Source: Lachnospiraceae bacterium AC2028 (GTDB lineage: Bacteria > Bacillota > Clostridia > Lachnospirales > Lachnospiraceae). From it: a stretch of DNA of 64,000 nucleotides. The stretch covers positions 557,031 to 621,030 of the forward strand of contig JNJD01000007.1 in assembly GCA_000702685.1 (NCBI GenBank), given 5' to 3'. This document shows, one piece after another, positions 17,738 through 26,969 of the stretch (its first letter is position 1; each line of letters begins with the position of its first letter). Under the pieces are notes generated by a model. That model had not been told where the DNA came from and did no database searches. It saw only the letters and a program-made list of their open reading frames with translations. Both the position numbers and the translations under genes were made by a program.

Positions 17738-18294
17738 GTTCCATTTCCTCTATGATTTTCCAAAACATTCCGGTTAAAAGAATTAAACCATGCTCGTTCA
17801 TCAAATGACTTTTTCTTGGGAACAGTGATCTCGTCTTCGGCAATGCCGACAGGAAGAACACACACAAGATCATATCCTTCGGGCACATTAAGTAACCCCG
17901 CTATCTTATCTCCGATCCTGTCATCGTCTGTAATATGCCCTTCATACCAGCAGCTGCTGTAGCCCAATTCCTCAATTGCAAGCAGCATATTTTCTATTGC
18001 AGCCGAATAATCCTGGACGGCAAAGCATTTATCTCTATATGCATTTATTCTCTGAGTCAAAACGCAGATCATTGCAGGCGCAGTCTCGGCTATCGGAGGA
18101 TCGATGACCGTGCGGATCTTACTTAAAACATCCGGATCATCCACACAGATAAGACTTGTTGTCTGCATATTACAGCCGGATGGTGCAGCCAGTCCGGCTT
18201 CCATTATTGTCACAAGATCTTCTTTCGGTACTTTATCATCCTTATAAGTACCGCGATAACTGTGTCTGTTTTTGATTATTTCTATAATGCTCAT
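17734..18294 (-). CDS. Nitroreductase-family flavoprotein
   Basis: 186 residues of the FMN-dependent nitroreductase fold. The N-terminus (IIEIIKNRHSYRGTYKDDKV) and GLAAPSGCNMQTTSL supply the FMN phosphate contacts, and AIENMLLAIEELGYSSCWYEG matches the central helix. It would use NAD(P)H to reduce nitro compounds or quinones. It is coupled to the downstream GNAT by an ATGA overlap, consistent with sequential reduction then acetylation of a xenobiotic (inference). Confidence 0.9.
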   Translation of the reverse strand: MSIIEIIKNRHSYRGTYKDDKVPKEDLVTIMEAGLAAPSGCNMQTTSLICVDDPDVLSKIRTVIDPPIAETAPAMICVLTQRINAYRDKCFAVQDYSAAIENMLLAIEELGYSSCWYEGHITDDDRIGDKIAGLLNVPEGYDLVCVLPVGIAEDEITVPKKKSFDERAWFNSFNRNVLENHRGNGT

Positions 18295-18351
18295 TTTATA
18301 ATGCCCTTAGTTTTATCCGGGAAATGCATTTGAGAATCATATCCGAGAAAT

Positions 18352-19122
18352 TTATACTGTCTGTATTTCGGTTTTGATTCCTATTGCGGTGAATTCTCCG
18401 GGGAGATTTTCATTTTCCCATGAAGGATGTTCGTCAAACTTCTTTATTACAAAACCACATTCGATCATTGAATTAAGAATCTCGCTTATCGTATATTTTC
18501 TGTAGCTGCACTTCGGCATATTCTTTCTGGTCTCTTCATCATAAAATCTTGCATGAGCCATTTCTCCCTCATATACATCCGTAGAAAAATAACTCATTGT
18601 CGGAAACTGATAGTTCAAACTGTCATTGATCTTGGTAAAAGGATGAAAATCACTGCAGATTATCTTGCCGCCCTGTTTTAAGAGCATATTCATTTTCTTC
18701 ATGAACTCATCGATATCGTGAAAATAATGAAGAATACCGCCTTCCATAAACACTACGTCAAAGAAACCCGAATATCTGTCCTCATCTATTTCCAGCACAT
18801 CTCCGACAACGTAATCAATATGCGTACCCGCGGCCTTTGCTACTTCCATTGCATATCTTTTATTATCTTCGGAAATATCGAAGACCGTCACCTCCGCGCC
18901 GAGAAGCGCCAGCGGAACAGCTTTCTTTCCGCAGGAACCGCAGATATTTGCAATCTTCACTCCTTCAAAAGAATCAAAATACCCTGCATACTTTCTCAGC
19001 ATTTTGACAGGATCCTTAACATCCTCCGCTGCCCTGTCTTCGGGAGTTCCCGAATGCTCTACCCAAAAACAGTATGCATCAAATTCCCAGGCCTTCTTGT
19101 TCTGTACGCTGTAGTCTCTCAA
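18352..19122 (-). CDS. Class I SAM-dependent methyltransferase
   Basis: 256 residues with a degenerate motif I (IANICGSCGKKAVPLALLGA), an acidic motif II (VTVFDISEDN) and a post-motif strand (FDVVFMEGGILHYFHD), as in Methyltransf_11/25 proteins acting on small molecules. The first codon appears to be TTG at 19122, supported by GAGGTAA about 8 nt upstream; no better ATG is available. It starts 11 bp after the GNAT stop codon. Substrate unknown. Confidence 0.88.
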   Translation of the reverse strand: MRDYSVQNKKAWEFDAYCFWVEHSGTPEDRAAEDVKDPVKMLRKYAGYFDSFEGVKIANICGSCGKKAVPLALLGAEVTVFDISEDNKRYAMEVAKAAGTHIDYVVGDVLEIDEDRYSGFFDVVFMEGGILHYFHDIDEFMKKMNMLLKQGGKIICSDFHPFTKINDSLNYQFPTMSYFSTDVYEGEMAHARFYDEETRKNMPKCSYRKYTISEILNSMIECGFVIKKFDEHPSWENENLPGEFTAIGIKTEIQTV

Positions 19123-19133
19123 TCGCTTTTACC

Positions 19134-19658
19134 TCACTGTCTGCTATAGGAATAAAACCTGTATAATTCCTCTTTCTCGTCATAGATGTCTTTATACATC
19201 TTCGTCTCAAGCAGCTTAAAGCCGGAACTTTCGGCTGACTTCACGGAAGGAAGATTATCATCCTTGATAGTGGCTATCAGCTCATTCTCTTTATAGTGTT
19301 CGAAAAAATACCGGACATAGGCCTTCACGGCTTCTGTCACATATCCGTTTCTTCTGTGATCCGCTCCGATAAAGTAGCAGATCCCTATTTTATCCGTATC
19401 TTCGTAATATGTGCATCCGACGTTTCCTATTACTTCTCCGGTAGACTTGAGCAATATGGTACAGGGAATATAATCGGCTCTGGGATCATCCTTTTCGGTC
19501 AGTTCCAGCGCCTCATTGATCCAGTCATCTGCCCAGTCGGGAAATGTCTCATCAAAGCCTATTTCCGTAAGGCTGCCGTCCCCGGCCATTTCGACATATA
19601 CTTTCTCATCCCCGCGCCTGATCGACCTTATAACTAATCTCTCAGTTTCAATATTCAT
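19134..19658 (-). CDS. GNAT-family acetyltransferase, RimJ/RimL type
   Basis: 174 residues beginning MNIETERLVIRSI, the usual RimJ/RimL-like opening, with acetyl-CoA loop HRRNGYVTEAV and the late segment SVKSAESSGFKLLE. Members acetylate ribosomal protein N-termini or small amines. The ATG at 19658 follows GGGAGAAAGGGG; the longer frame adds only an unsupported leader. It is probably co-transcribed with the following methyltransferase. Confidence 0.9.
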   Translation of the reverse strand: MNIETERLVIRSIRRGDEKVYVEMAGDGSLTEIGFDETFPDWADDWINEALELTEKDDPRADYIPCTILLKSTGEVIGNVGCTYYEDTDKIGICYFIGADHRRNGYVTEAVKAYVRYFFEHYKENELIATIKDDNLPSVKSAESSGFKLLETKMYKDIYDEKEELYRFYSYSRQ

Positions 19659-19694
19659 TCTGCAGCCCCTTTCTCCCCTACTTACCATAATAAC

Positions 19695-19744
19695 AGAAAG
19701 AAAGAATTACGCCACCGTTCTGTTGGTATAAAACGGTGGCGTAA
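19695..19744 (-). terminator. Strong terminator of the Xre regulator gene
   Basis: A 13-bp perfect stem (TTACGCCACCGTT at 19707-19719 with AACGGTGGCGTAA at 19732-19744), followed on the minus strand by TTCTTTCTTTC. It directly follows the stop of the Xre gene. Confidence 0.85.
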
Positions 19745-19749
19745 ACTGT

Positions 19750-20913
19750 TTATGATATCTGTTTCTCAAATTCGGCAAATACTGCGTTATCACACCATTC
19801 CTTAAGCTGGCCCAGCATGAACTGTTTCTTGCCTTCGATCCATTCTCTTGTATAATGACTCATGTTTTCAGCCGCTTTCTCACCGTAATCGCGGATCACC
19901 AGGGCTTTATCGAAAGAATTGATCTCATCGCAGAACTGTATGTACTCTTCGATCTTTTCACAAAGCTTCTTCCACTCCTGTGCCGCCTTGTCCGGTTTGC
20001 TGTTCCTCAGGTATGCGCCAACCAGGAACTTGGCAGTGTCGCGGTAATAGCCCTGACAATAGGCCCTCATCTTACTGTTTTCACAAAACCGATCCATGAC
20101 GGAAAGTCCCCAATGACAGTTTTCTTCCGCATCACTGAGAGTACCTGACCACATCAGACCTTCGGCAGCATAGACTATCTGTTTGTTCAGTGCACGGATG
20201 AAGTTCTGATAGTTGTCACGGACCAGGCTTTTCCAGCCTTCCATACCATCTCCATCCGCTTCGACAAAAGAGTAATAGGGCAGAAGCGGTTCCTTCAGCA
20301 TGTTACTTTTTATGGAAGGCAATTCGGCGATGTGCTCTCGGCCTTTTTCAAATTCCCGTAAATGCCAGTACAGCCACGCCAGCGCATAATGACACTCTTC
20401 AGCAGATTCCTTCTCACCCGAATACCTTATTACCTGAAGGGCACGGTTTTCCGCACTTTTCACCAGATGGTTCCATCTTTTCCGATCATCTGCGAGCAGA
20501 TCCTTGCAGTATGAGTTATGCGGATTGACGAAACGGCTCATGTGGGCAACGGATTGAACAAAGCGTACCATAATCCCGTAATTAAATATGTTTTCCTCAC
20601 ACTTTTGATCCAGATACTCTACCGCAGCCAGAGCTCCCTGTGACGGTTCGCCGCTGTCTCTTAACTTCTTTGCTTCAAACCAGATCTCATCTGCCAGCTT
20701 GTGATCATAACTTTCAACTCCAAATCCAAAAAGAGCATCCGTTGAAACATTCAGAGCCTGAGCCAGCGGAACGATCTGTGTTACATCCGGAAGCCCCGCT
20801 CCACTTTCCCATTTGCTGACTGCCTGGCCGGTAACGGATAAGATACCTGCTAATTCTTCCTGAGTAATCCCCAGATCATGCCTGAATTTTTTTATATTAT
20901 TTCCTAATGACAT
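19750..20913 (-). CDS. Xre-family regulator with a long alpha-helical C-terminal domain
   Basis: 387 residues. Residues ~5-60 are an HTH_3 domain (FRHDLGITQEELAGILSVTG, KWESGAGLPD). The other ~320 residues are mostly helical with repeated W/Y/E-rich segments (AWLYWHLREFEKGREHIAEL) and resemble TPR-like repeats, as in peptide-sensing regulators, though I cannot assign a family. The start at 20913 is set by AGGGAGG 9 nt upstream. It is followed by a strong terminator, so it is probably a single-gene unit. Target genes unknown. Confidence 0.85.
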   Translation of the reverse strand: MSLGNNIKKFRHDLGITQEELAGILSVTGQAVSKWESGAGLPDVTQIVPLAQALNVSTDALFGFGVESYDHKLADEIWFEAKKLRDSGEPSQGALAAVEYLDQKCEENIFNYGIMVRFVQSVAHMSRFVNPHNSYCKDLLADDRKRWNHLVKSAENRALQVIRYSGEKESAEECHYALAWLYWHLREFEKGREHIAELPSIKSNMLKEPLLPYYSFVEADGDGMEGWKSLVRDNYQNFIRALNKQIVYAAEGLMWSGTLSDAEENCHWGLSVMDRFCENSKMRAYCQGYYRDTAKFLVGAYLRNSKPDKAAQEWKKLCEKIEEYIQFCDEINSFDKALVIRDYGEKAAENMSHYTREWIEGKKQFMLGQLKEWCDNAVFAEFEKQIS

Positions 20914-21033
20914 ATGATTAACCTCCCTTTGACTGTTATTCGACAGATGCATCTTCGATAGATTCAATATAACAATTGTCAAAGAGATTTCCTAACAACG
21001 CATTTTCGGAGATAATCCAACGGGCAGTTGGAA

Positions 21034-22089
21034 TCACTCTTCTTCCAACATCCGAAGCGCCTTTTTATAATCCTGTCCGATGACTTCCTGCACTTTCTCA
21101 AATTCATATTTCTCATGCAGTCTGGTCTGGACTTTCAGAAATTCCTTCTTTCCATGCTTTCTGATATACAGACATTGCGCTCTTGCTGCATTTGCTCCGT
21201 CATTTGACGGAACAAAGAAACCTTTTTCGCAGGTTTCAAGTTCACTGCATTCATAACAGGCATCTATGTTTTTTTCATTACAGCATTTTACGTTGGGGCA
21301 TATCCTGCCCTCGGAACAAGTGGCAAAGGAACAGACATTATACTTCGTCCTGCATCCGCCGCACCACGCTCCGAGAAAACAATGGTTACAGGAAAGTCCG
21401 CATATCGCTACCGGATCCGCGCCTTTTCTTGCATCCTTGCAAAGTCTGTCCTTTATGCGCAGCATTGCTTCGATGTGCATGATCCAGTGACGTGAAAACG
21501 GCATTTGAATAAGTCCTTTCACGTCCTTGCCGCACCAGTAGTCTATCAGCCAGAAAGCATTTTCATCCTTGCTTACGCACTTTCCCTTTATCAGCCTCTT
21601 TTTTGTATCCTCGTTAAACTTTCTTTTTAAATCCTTGTATTGCAGCTGTAAAAGAATCTTATCCGTTGATTCCTTGACCGCCTTTGCATAAAGGTAAAGC
21701 TCCTGCACATTCAGCTTCTTTGAAAACTCGGCTATCTTTTTTCCTTCAAGTTCATTGCCTGTTGTGATGATGGGAGATGCAGTCTTCTTAAGAAACTTTT
21801 CACTAAACAGTATCTGCTCGTCCTCTGCGATCATCTCATGGGCAACAATGTCTTCTATTCTGAATATATGCCAGATGGAATAAGCAAGGGTTTTGCTGTG
21901 ATATCCATTTGCGCCGGCGAACGGCTGCTGATAAAACGCCTCCTTGGGATAGCCTTCAACTATCCAGGTAATATGCTGGAACAGTTCATTCCTGAATTCT
22001 ATCAGTTTCTCGATGGCATCGCTGAAAGTGGCTTCCTTAGATAAGAGTTTCTGTATTTCTTTATTCTTTTCCGACCAATCCTTATTCAT
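21034..22089 (-). CDS. DinB-like domain fused to a DUF3795 cysteine-rich domain
   Basis: 351 residues. Residues ~20-220 are a DinB/YfiT-like four-helix bundle (FQHITWIVEGYPKEAF, YSIWHIFRIEDIVAHE, FSRHWIMHIEAMLRI) that supplies metal-binding histidines in thiol-transferase relatives. Residues ~228-320 are DUF3795-like and unusually rich in cysteine (CGLSCNHCFLGAWCGGC, then CSFATCSEGRICPNVKCC), probably binding zinc. Function unknown; thiol or metal stress is a guess from the DinB relatives. Confidence 0.82.
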   Translation of the reverse strand: MNKDWSEKNKEIQKLLSKEATFSDAIEKLIEFRNELFQHITWIVEGYPKEAFYQQPFAGANGYHSKTLAYSIWHIFRIEDIVAHEMIAEDEQILFSEKFLKKTASPIITTGNELEGKKIAEFSKKLNVQELYLYAKAVKESTDKILLQLQYKDLKRKFNEDTKKRLIKGKCVSKDENAFWLIDYWCGKDVKGLIQMPFSRHWIMHIEAMLRIKDRLCKDARKGADPVAICGLSCNHCFLGAWCGGCRTKYNVCSFATCSEGRICPNVKCCNEKNIDACYECSELETCEKGFFVPSNDGANAARAQCLYIRKHGKKEFLKVQTRLHEKYEFEKVQEVIGQDYKKALRMLEEE

Positions 22090-22158
22090 CTGTATTCCCC
22101 TCCGATATGCTTATGTATTGGAGCATTTCCGACAAAGTGTTCTCTCTGCTTACGCTTC

Positions 22159-22998
22159 TTATTCTTTTTTTCGGACGGGTATGCAGATCTCACTCACATA
22201 GTCGGCTGATGAAGGGTCACCGGGCAGATAATTCTCTATGTCCACATCGGGGATCAGTTCATAATCAGACACAGGAAGCCATTCTTTGTAAATCCTCTCC
22301 CACATATCCTGTATTGCCTTAGGGGTCGGCCCCACGCATTTGAATACCGCCCAGTCATATTCCGGAATCCGGATGATCTCAAATCCGTCAGGTATGCCTT
22401 CGACATCGGCGGCTTTGCAGCCTATGCCGTATTTAAATTCTTCGCTTCCGGTCTTCGCCTGAGCGCACACTCCCAGATACCCGGGGATCTTTCTATACTC
22501 CTCATTCGCATAATATTCATCCCAGAATTTCGGAATCTCTTCCTCGCTTGTTCCGGCATTAAATACCTTTGTATGTACGAGTAGTTCCATCTCTTCCCAT
22601 TTCTCAATATTGTATTCCATGATGCTGCCTCCTTCTATTGTGATCCGGACGGTATACCTGCTCATGAATCGGATAGGCTCTCCTTTTTTGGCCTGCGCAG
22701 GTGAAACACCATGAAACCTGGTGAACGCTTTGGTAAAGCTTTCAGGTGAATCGTAACCGTATTTGAGTGCAATATCTATGACTTTTCCGTCACCTTTTGC
22801 AAGTTCCGAACCTGCCAGTGATAATCTCCTTTTTCGCAGATATTCTGCGGGAGACATATCGGTCAGCAGCGTGAATGCCCGCTGGAAATGAAATGCCGAA
22901 AGATTTACTGCTTTGGATATATCCGCGAGGGTTATATCTTCTGTCAGATTCTCTTCCATATATTCAATTGCATCATTGACAGTCCTTACCCAATCCAT
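22159..22998 (-). CDS. AraC-family regulator with GyrI-like effector domain
   Basis: 279 residues. The N-terminal ~105 residues hold two AraC HTH motifs (LADISKAVNLSAFHFQRAFT and VIDIALKYGYDSPESFTKAF, ending in FHGVSPAQAKK). Residues ~125-279 are a GyrI-like/SRPBCC-type small-molecule-binding domain, as in Rob and related drug-responsive activators. A GGAGG site precedes the ATG. It is the third GyrI-domain regulator in the tract, pointing to drug or stress sensing. Confidence 0.93.
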   Translation of the reverse strand: MDWVRTVNDAIEYMEENLTEDITLADISKAVNLSAFHFQRAFTLLTDMSPAEYLRKRRLSLAGSELAKGDGKVIDIALKYGYDSPESFTKAFTRFHGVSPAQAKKGEPIRFMSRYTVRITIEGGSIMEYNIEKWEEMELLVHTKVFNAGTSEEEIPKFWDEYYANEEYRKIPGYLGVCAQAKTGSEEFKYGIGCKAADVEGIPDGFEIIRIPEYDWAVFKCVGPTPKAIQDMWERIYKEWLPVSDYELIPDVDIENYLPGDPSSADYVSEICIPVRKKE

Positions 22999-23083
22999 TC
23001 GGTATCCCTCCTTTCACTTAAGATTTTATGGCTGTATCTGAATACAATCCTGTCTTGGATTGCTTTGTTTTGTCCGAAAGAAA

Positions 23084-23545
23084 TCACTTTAAAGACATCA
23101 CATAGATCTGGCAGGGATTTGACTCATCCCAAAGAAGCGGGAAAACTTCCAGCTCCCTGAAACCACAGCTTATGTAAAAAAGATTGGTCCTGTCATAGTC
23201 CTCATACATTCCCATCTTCACAGTCTTGACCTGCATGAATTCGTATCCTTCGGCCTTAGCTGTTTCCTTGGCTTTTTCTACAAGCTGTCGGCCGGCGCCG
23301 TTTCTGTGATACTCCTTCATCACTCCCATAACGGCAAGCTCAACCGTGGCATTTCCCGTCTCCTTCAGGCACAGGAACCCCACGGCCCTGTCATCATCCA
23401 TAGCCGCCAGAAAAGTCAGGTCTGCACAGTCCCGAATATAACCTTCACGGCTTTCTTCGACTTCAAACCATTCCGTCAGTCCCTCAAGCACCGTTCTTGC
23501 GATCGTTCTTTTTTCATTCGGATCTTTTATATTTACAATCTTCAT
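23084..23545 (-). CDS. GNAT-family N-acetyltransferase
   Basis: 153 residues with the GNAT core VELAVMGVMKEYHRNGAGRQLVEK and acetyl-CoA loop HRNGAGR, followed by FYISCGFRELE. The ATG at 23545 (MKIVNIKD) after AGGAAT is preferred because the longer frame would run into the preceding gene. It lies 7 bp downstream of the TIGR04076 gene, so they are likely co-transcribed. Confidence 0.88.
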   Translation of the reverse strand: MKIVNIKDPNEKRTIARTVLEGLTEWFEVEESREGYIRDCADLTFLAAMDDDRAVGFLCLKETGNATVELAVMGVMKEYHRNGAGRQLVEKAKETAKAEGYEFMQVKTVKMGMYEDYDRTNLFYISCGFRELEVFPLLWDESNPCQIYVMSLK

Positions 23546-23552
23546 TTTATTC

Positions 23553-23927
23553 CTATTCTGATTTCTGAGTCTCATCGGGATAATCCCAAAATCCGCCGGT
23601 ATGGAAGTTTTCATTTCCAAGCGGCTTTGCAGTCAGCTTGAAGATCACACAGCCATCCGGACATACGACAGTTTTTGAGTACTTCCCGTCTCCGCCGACT
23701 TTGGTCAGATCACCGCCGCTTCTTACTGATTCCATCAAGGGATACAACATCATCATTGTCTTTGAACAGATTCCGTATCCATCTTCATTAACAGGACAGC
23801 CGTAGGTGCATTTATATACATCGCCTATCTCTTCGCCGTTACGGCAATATCTTTCCGTATGGTCACCATGCAAAAAGCCTGCTACTTCTATCGTAAATTC
23901 ATATTCTTCGTCATACCATTTCTTCAT
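23553..23927 (-). CDS. TIGR04076 family protein
   Basis: 124 residues matching the short TIGR04076 family of uncharacterised proteins from anaerobes. Conserved cysteines occur in YKCTYGCPVNEDGYGICSK and in VVCPDGCV, suggesting a metal or Fe-S site. Function is not known. Upstream of and adjacent to a GNAT gene. Confidence 0.8.
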   Translation of the reverse strand: MKKWYDEEYEFTIEVAGFLHGDHTERYCRNGEEIGDVYKCTYGCPVNEDGYGICSKTMMMLYPLMESVRSGGDLTKVGGDGKYSKTVVCPDGCVIFKLTAKPLGNENFHTGGFWDYPDETQKSE

Positions 23928-23952
23928 AATATCTCCTAATGATCGTATTACA

Positions 23953-24507
23953 TCACTTCCATCGATCGGTTCTTTCTTCCCACTCTTTGCGGGTGATCAG
24001 ACAGGTATATTCTCCCGATGTTTTTCCTGTTCGGGGATATGTTCGCGTCCCTTTATCATTGATGCACTTCATTCCGATCTTGCGCATTACTCCGAATGAA
24101 GCCGGATTATTTATATCACACTGCGCATATACCTTATCTATCCCAAGATTTTCGAATGCATAATCAAGGATTGCTGAAGCAGCCTCGGAAGCATAGCCCT
24201 GATTTCTGTATGCCTTGTTTATTATCCAGCCAAGTGTTGCATAAGAACGGTCCTCACTGTGACTTAAATCCGCATCACATCCACCGATGATCTTTCCTTC
24301 CAAAAGGATAACGAAATCGAAACAGATCTGCTCTTCCGAGTTCCAATCCTGTGCAGCCCTTTTGACAAAATCGGCAGTCTCCTCAAAAGTATCATTTGGA
24401 AGCCAGAACATCATCGTGATTTCTTTATCGCCTGCGTACTCATGTATTTCTTTTTCATCACCTATTCTGACCGGTCTGAGAGTCAGACGTTTTGTTTTTA
24501 GTTCCAT
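23953..24507 (-). CDS. GNAT-family acetyltransferase, RimJ/RimL type
   Basis: 184 residues opening MELKTKRLTLRPVRIGDEKE, with the core LGWIINKAYRNQGYASEAA, acetyl-CoA loop YRNQGYA and NPASFGVMRKIGMK, all typical of RimJ/RimL-like protein or amine acetyltransferases. Separated by 25 bp from the TIGR04076 gene downstream. Substrate unknown. Confidence 0.9.
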   Translation of the reverse strand: MELKTKRLTLRPVRIGDEKEIHEYAGDKEITMMFWLPNDTFEETADFVKRAAQDWNSEEQICFDFVILLEGKIIGGCDADLSHSEDRSYATLGWIINKAYRNQGYASEAASAILDYAFENLGIDKVYAQCDINNPASFGVMRKIGMKCINDKGTRTYPRTGKTSGEYTCLITRKEWEERTDRWK

Positions 24508-24595
24508 ATGTTCACCCTTGTCCGGCTGATTCTACATTCTTTCGGATATTTTGGTACTGTAATCCATCTAATACTTGCCTTTCTTGACAACAAAG

Positions 24596-25144
24596 TCATT
24601 CACGCATCCCGGATATCTTTACTGATTTCAAACACTCCGTTATTGCTTTCGTGTAATCATCATTTATGAGAATGATCTTTTCTCCCATACGACGGAATCC
24701 TTCTATAACCTTCCGGTTTCCTTCTTTTATCCACTCGGCGGTGCAGTCAGAATCATCCAGCCTGTTCTCAATATCGGATCCGTGTTTTCTTATATCATCA
24801 AAATGAGCATCGATATATGTATCCGTCATCGCAAGACATATGAACCTGATCTCGGACAAACACTCATCAGCAAAGTCTTTACGCCAATCATAAGGAATAT
24901 AACAACCTTCTACGATAAGATTCTGCTCATTCTCTATCGCCGTCTTGATCATTTCACGAACAATCGGCCAGAGATAGCCTACAAGTTCGTCATCATCCAT
25001 CGGAGTAAGTTCTGTATTACCGCTTCTGATCAATCCCATTTTCAGATGATCGATCGACAGATACGGATATTTATATTTTTCAAGCATCCTCTGAGCCAAT
25101 ACGGTTTTTCCTGTATGGGATGCACCTGTAATAATGACGATCAT
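24596..25144 (-). CDS. P-loop small-molecule kinase-like protein
   Basis: 182 residues with a Walker A motif at the very N-terminus (ITGASHTGKT), a lid-like region, and LIVEGCYIPYDWR, resembling nucleotide or 2-phosphoglycerate kinases. I start it at the ATG at 25144 behind AAGGGG, which puts the P-loop at residue 6 as in relatives. The frame is open a further 43 codons upstream (to 25273), encoding a Cys-containing stretch that looks like a relic of another gene's end rather than part of this protein. Substrate unknown. Confidence 0.8.
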   Translation of the reverse strand: MIVIITGASHTGKTVLAQRMLEKYKYPYLSIDHLKMGLIRSGNTELTPMDDDELVGYLWPIVREMIKTAIENEQNLIVEGCYIPYDWRKDFADECLSEIRFICLAMTDTYIDAHFDDIRKHGSDIENRLDDSDCTAEWIKEGNRKVIEGFRRMGEKIILINDDYTKAITECLKSVKISGMRE

Positions 25145-25314
25145 ATTGTCAGCCCCTTTATCATGATCATTTTCATAAGCTGCTTGTATTCCGGCACATT
25201 TTTCTCTTTTTGCCGGATTATAGTCTTTTGAACAAAATCCTATGCCTTGGCAAATTTGCTGTTCAAAAGACATACCGTCTCGACGTTCTTTTGCGTGGGC
25301 AAGAATTTTGACAT

Positions 25315-26061
25315 CTATCCATTGACCAACTTTAAGAACTTCTTATCGTTCATCTGCTCATTTGATACATACTCTCCATCATGAAAAAGAGCATAATTCG
25401 TGATTGGAGTCGGGACATTTTGCGCTTCTTTCCTGCTCTCTATGTGAATCGCCTTAAAGGGAATACCATTTTCTTTCGCTGTCTGTTCCAAAATCGGTAC
25501 ATACTTTGCATTGAACGGACACTGGCTTGTGTAATACAGGACATATCCTTTCTCATCTATATATGGATGCTTGGCACATTCCTTGAATTTGGGTGCATCT
25601 TCCTTTTTATCAAACGGCATGTACCAAAGTTGTATACCATTATCAGCTTCATCGCCAACAATAAATCCCTTGTACTTCAGGAACTTTGGATCTGCAAGAA
25701 ATGGTAATTTCTTTGCAGCACATAATATGCAAAGCCCCTTCTTTCCTTTTTCCTTACTGTCATCGATGCATGCAGCAAGCAAATCTGTGGAATAACCATG
25801 ACCTTTGAAAGATCCGGATACCCACAGGCAATCGATGTACATATATCCGCCAGCCTCTATCGGTACCCACGCATTCTCTGCCGGGATATATTCTATAAAG
25901 CATTTGCCGCGCTCTACACTCTTTAGAAAAACAAGGCCCTCATCAAACCTGTCCGCAAGCCAAGCTTTCTTTGATGAGACCTGCACATCCTTATTGTTGG
26001 AAATAGCGCAGCAAATATGTTCTTTTTCGATATTCTCTTTTGTAACTTGGATATATTCCAT
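25315..26061 (-). CDS. YoaP-type GNAT protein
   Basis: 248 residues. The N-terminal ~150 are a GNAT domain (MYIDCLWVSGSFKGHGYSTD, acetyl-CoA loop FKGHGYS) and the C-terminal ~90 match the YoaP extension (YVLYYTSQCPFNAKYVPILE, then IPFKAIHIESR), which looks like a thioredoxin-like fold with one Cys. The ATG at 26061 follows AAAGGAG; the 17 codons open further upstream read through a terminator. Function uncharacterised. Confidence 0.88.
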   Translation of the reverse strand: MEYIQVTKENIEKEHICCAISNNKDVQVSSKKAWLADRFDEGLVFLKSVERGKCFIEYIPAENAWVPIEAGGYMYIDCLWVSGSFKGHGYSTDLLAACIDDSKEKGKKGLCILCAAKKLPFLADPKFLKYKGFIVGDEADNGIQLWYMPFDKKEDAPKFKECAKHPYIDEKGYVLYYTSQCPFNAKYVPILEQTAKENGIPFKAIHIESRKEAQNVPTPITNYALFHDGEYVSNEQMNDKKFLKLVNG

Positions 26062-26077
26062 GACCGCGCTCCTTTCG

Positions 26078-26110
26078 AAAAAACGCCAAGGAGCAATTAA
26101 ACTCCTTGGC
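26078..26110 (-). terminator. Terminator of the second MerR gene
   Basis: 9-bp stem GCCAAGGAG/CTCCTTGGC (26110-26102 with 26093-26085) followed on the minus strand by GTTTTTT. It lies 12 bp beyond the MerR stop and just upstream of the YoaP gene ribosome site. Confidence 0.88.
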
Positions 26111-26121
26111 ATAAATAGTTA

Positions 26122-26925
26122 TTACCCCACAGGAAAACATGCTTCCGTCACATATTCATCCGGATTCTGTGTCTGTGCCGGACTCACATGATAGATATTG
26201 AACATATGACCGTTCATTTTATAGCCGTTAGCCTTGATCCATGATACCACCGTTGCATATGCATCACCCATCTGATCATAACTGCCTTTAATGATGCAAC
26301 TTGCAACCTTCACTGCAGGAAGTGTCTTAAACTTCACATGTTCCGTATCTGAATAAGTACCGTTCACGGTCATCCAGGCGATAATCTCAACGTTTTCTTC
26401 TTTGTACTCATCATCGAGGAATTCTGCAGCCGCAAGACAAGGGTCAGAAGGCACCAGATTCCTGCACTCGCCCATCATAGTGCCCCACAAGATGTTTTCA
26501 TCCTCATAATGGGGAACCACCATATGAACCGTTGCCGCATATCTCTCGGGTATTGTTTTTACTGCAACATCAAAACTCATGTTTTGCTCCTTTCTCAGCC
26601 TCTTTCGGGCTGTATCCAGAAGCATCAGTTTGTACTCCGTTTCTTTGGAAAGCTTTGACAGTTCCTTCTGTCTTTCTGACAAAAAGGCATCCATCTTTTC
26701 TTTATCATCGTAACTGTCAAGGATCTTTATGATGTCCGCAAGGGCAAAACCCATATCCTTTAATGATGTGATCCTGCCGATGGTAAAAAGCTGTTCCTCA
26801 TGATAATAACGATACCCGGTAAACTCATCGATTTCAGCAGGTTTCAGCAGTCCGATATCGTCGTAGTGGCGTAACATCCTGATACTTACTCTGGACAATT
26901 TTGAAAATTCGCCTATTTTAAGCAT
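26122..26925 (-). CDS. MerR-family regulator with GyrI-like effector domain (copy 2)
   Basis: 267 residues from the ATG at 26925, nearly the same protein as the regulator at 8339-9142. They differ at about 20 positions, for example YHEEQ here against YREDQ in copy 1. The MerR winged helix, coiled coil and GyrI-like domain are all intact. The upstream TTG is too close to the GGAGG to be the start. The DNA differs from copy 1 at many third codon positions, so this is an old duplication or a second transfer kept under protein-level selection. Both copies lie on the same strand about 17.8 kb apart. Confidence 0.93.
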   Translation of the reverse strand: MLKIGEFSKLSRVSIRMLRHYDDIGLLKPAEIDEFTGYRYYHEEQLFTIGRITSLKDMGFALADIIKILDSYDDKEKMDAFLSERQKELSKLSKETEYKLMLLDTARKRLRKEQNMSFDVAVKTIPERYAATVHMVVPHYEDENILWGTMMGECRNLVPSDPCLAAAEFLDDEYKEENVEIIAWMTVNGTYSDTEHVKFKTLPAVKVASCIIKGSYDQMGDAYATVVSWIKANGYKMNGHMFNIYHVSPAQTQNPDEYVTEACFPVG

Positions 26926-26969
26926 GTCTTGTTCCAACCTCCATGGATGTATTTCTTGAGCTCACCACA

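Noticed and set aside
25145..25273. Forty-three extra N-terminal residues on the P-loop kinase
   Set aside because: The AAGGGG-ATG at 25144 gives the expected P-loop position; the upstream stretch has no clear ribosome site and looks like a gene relic.
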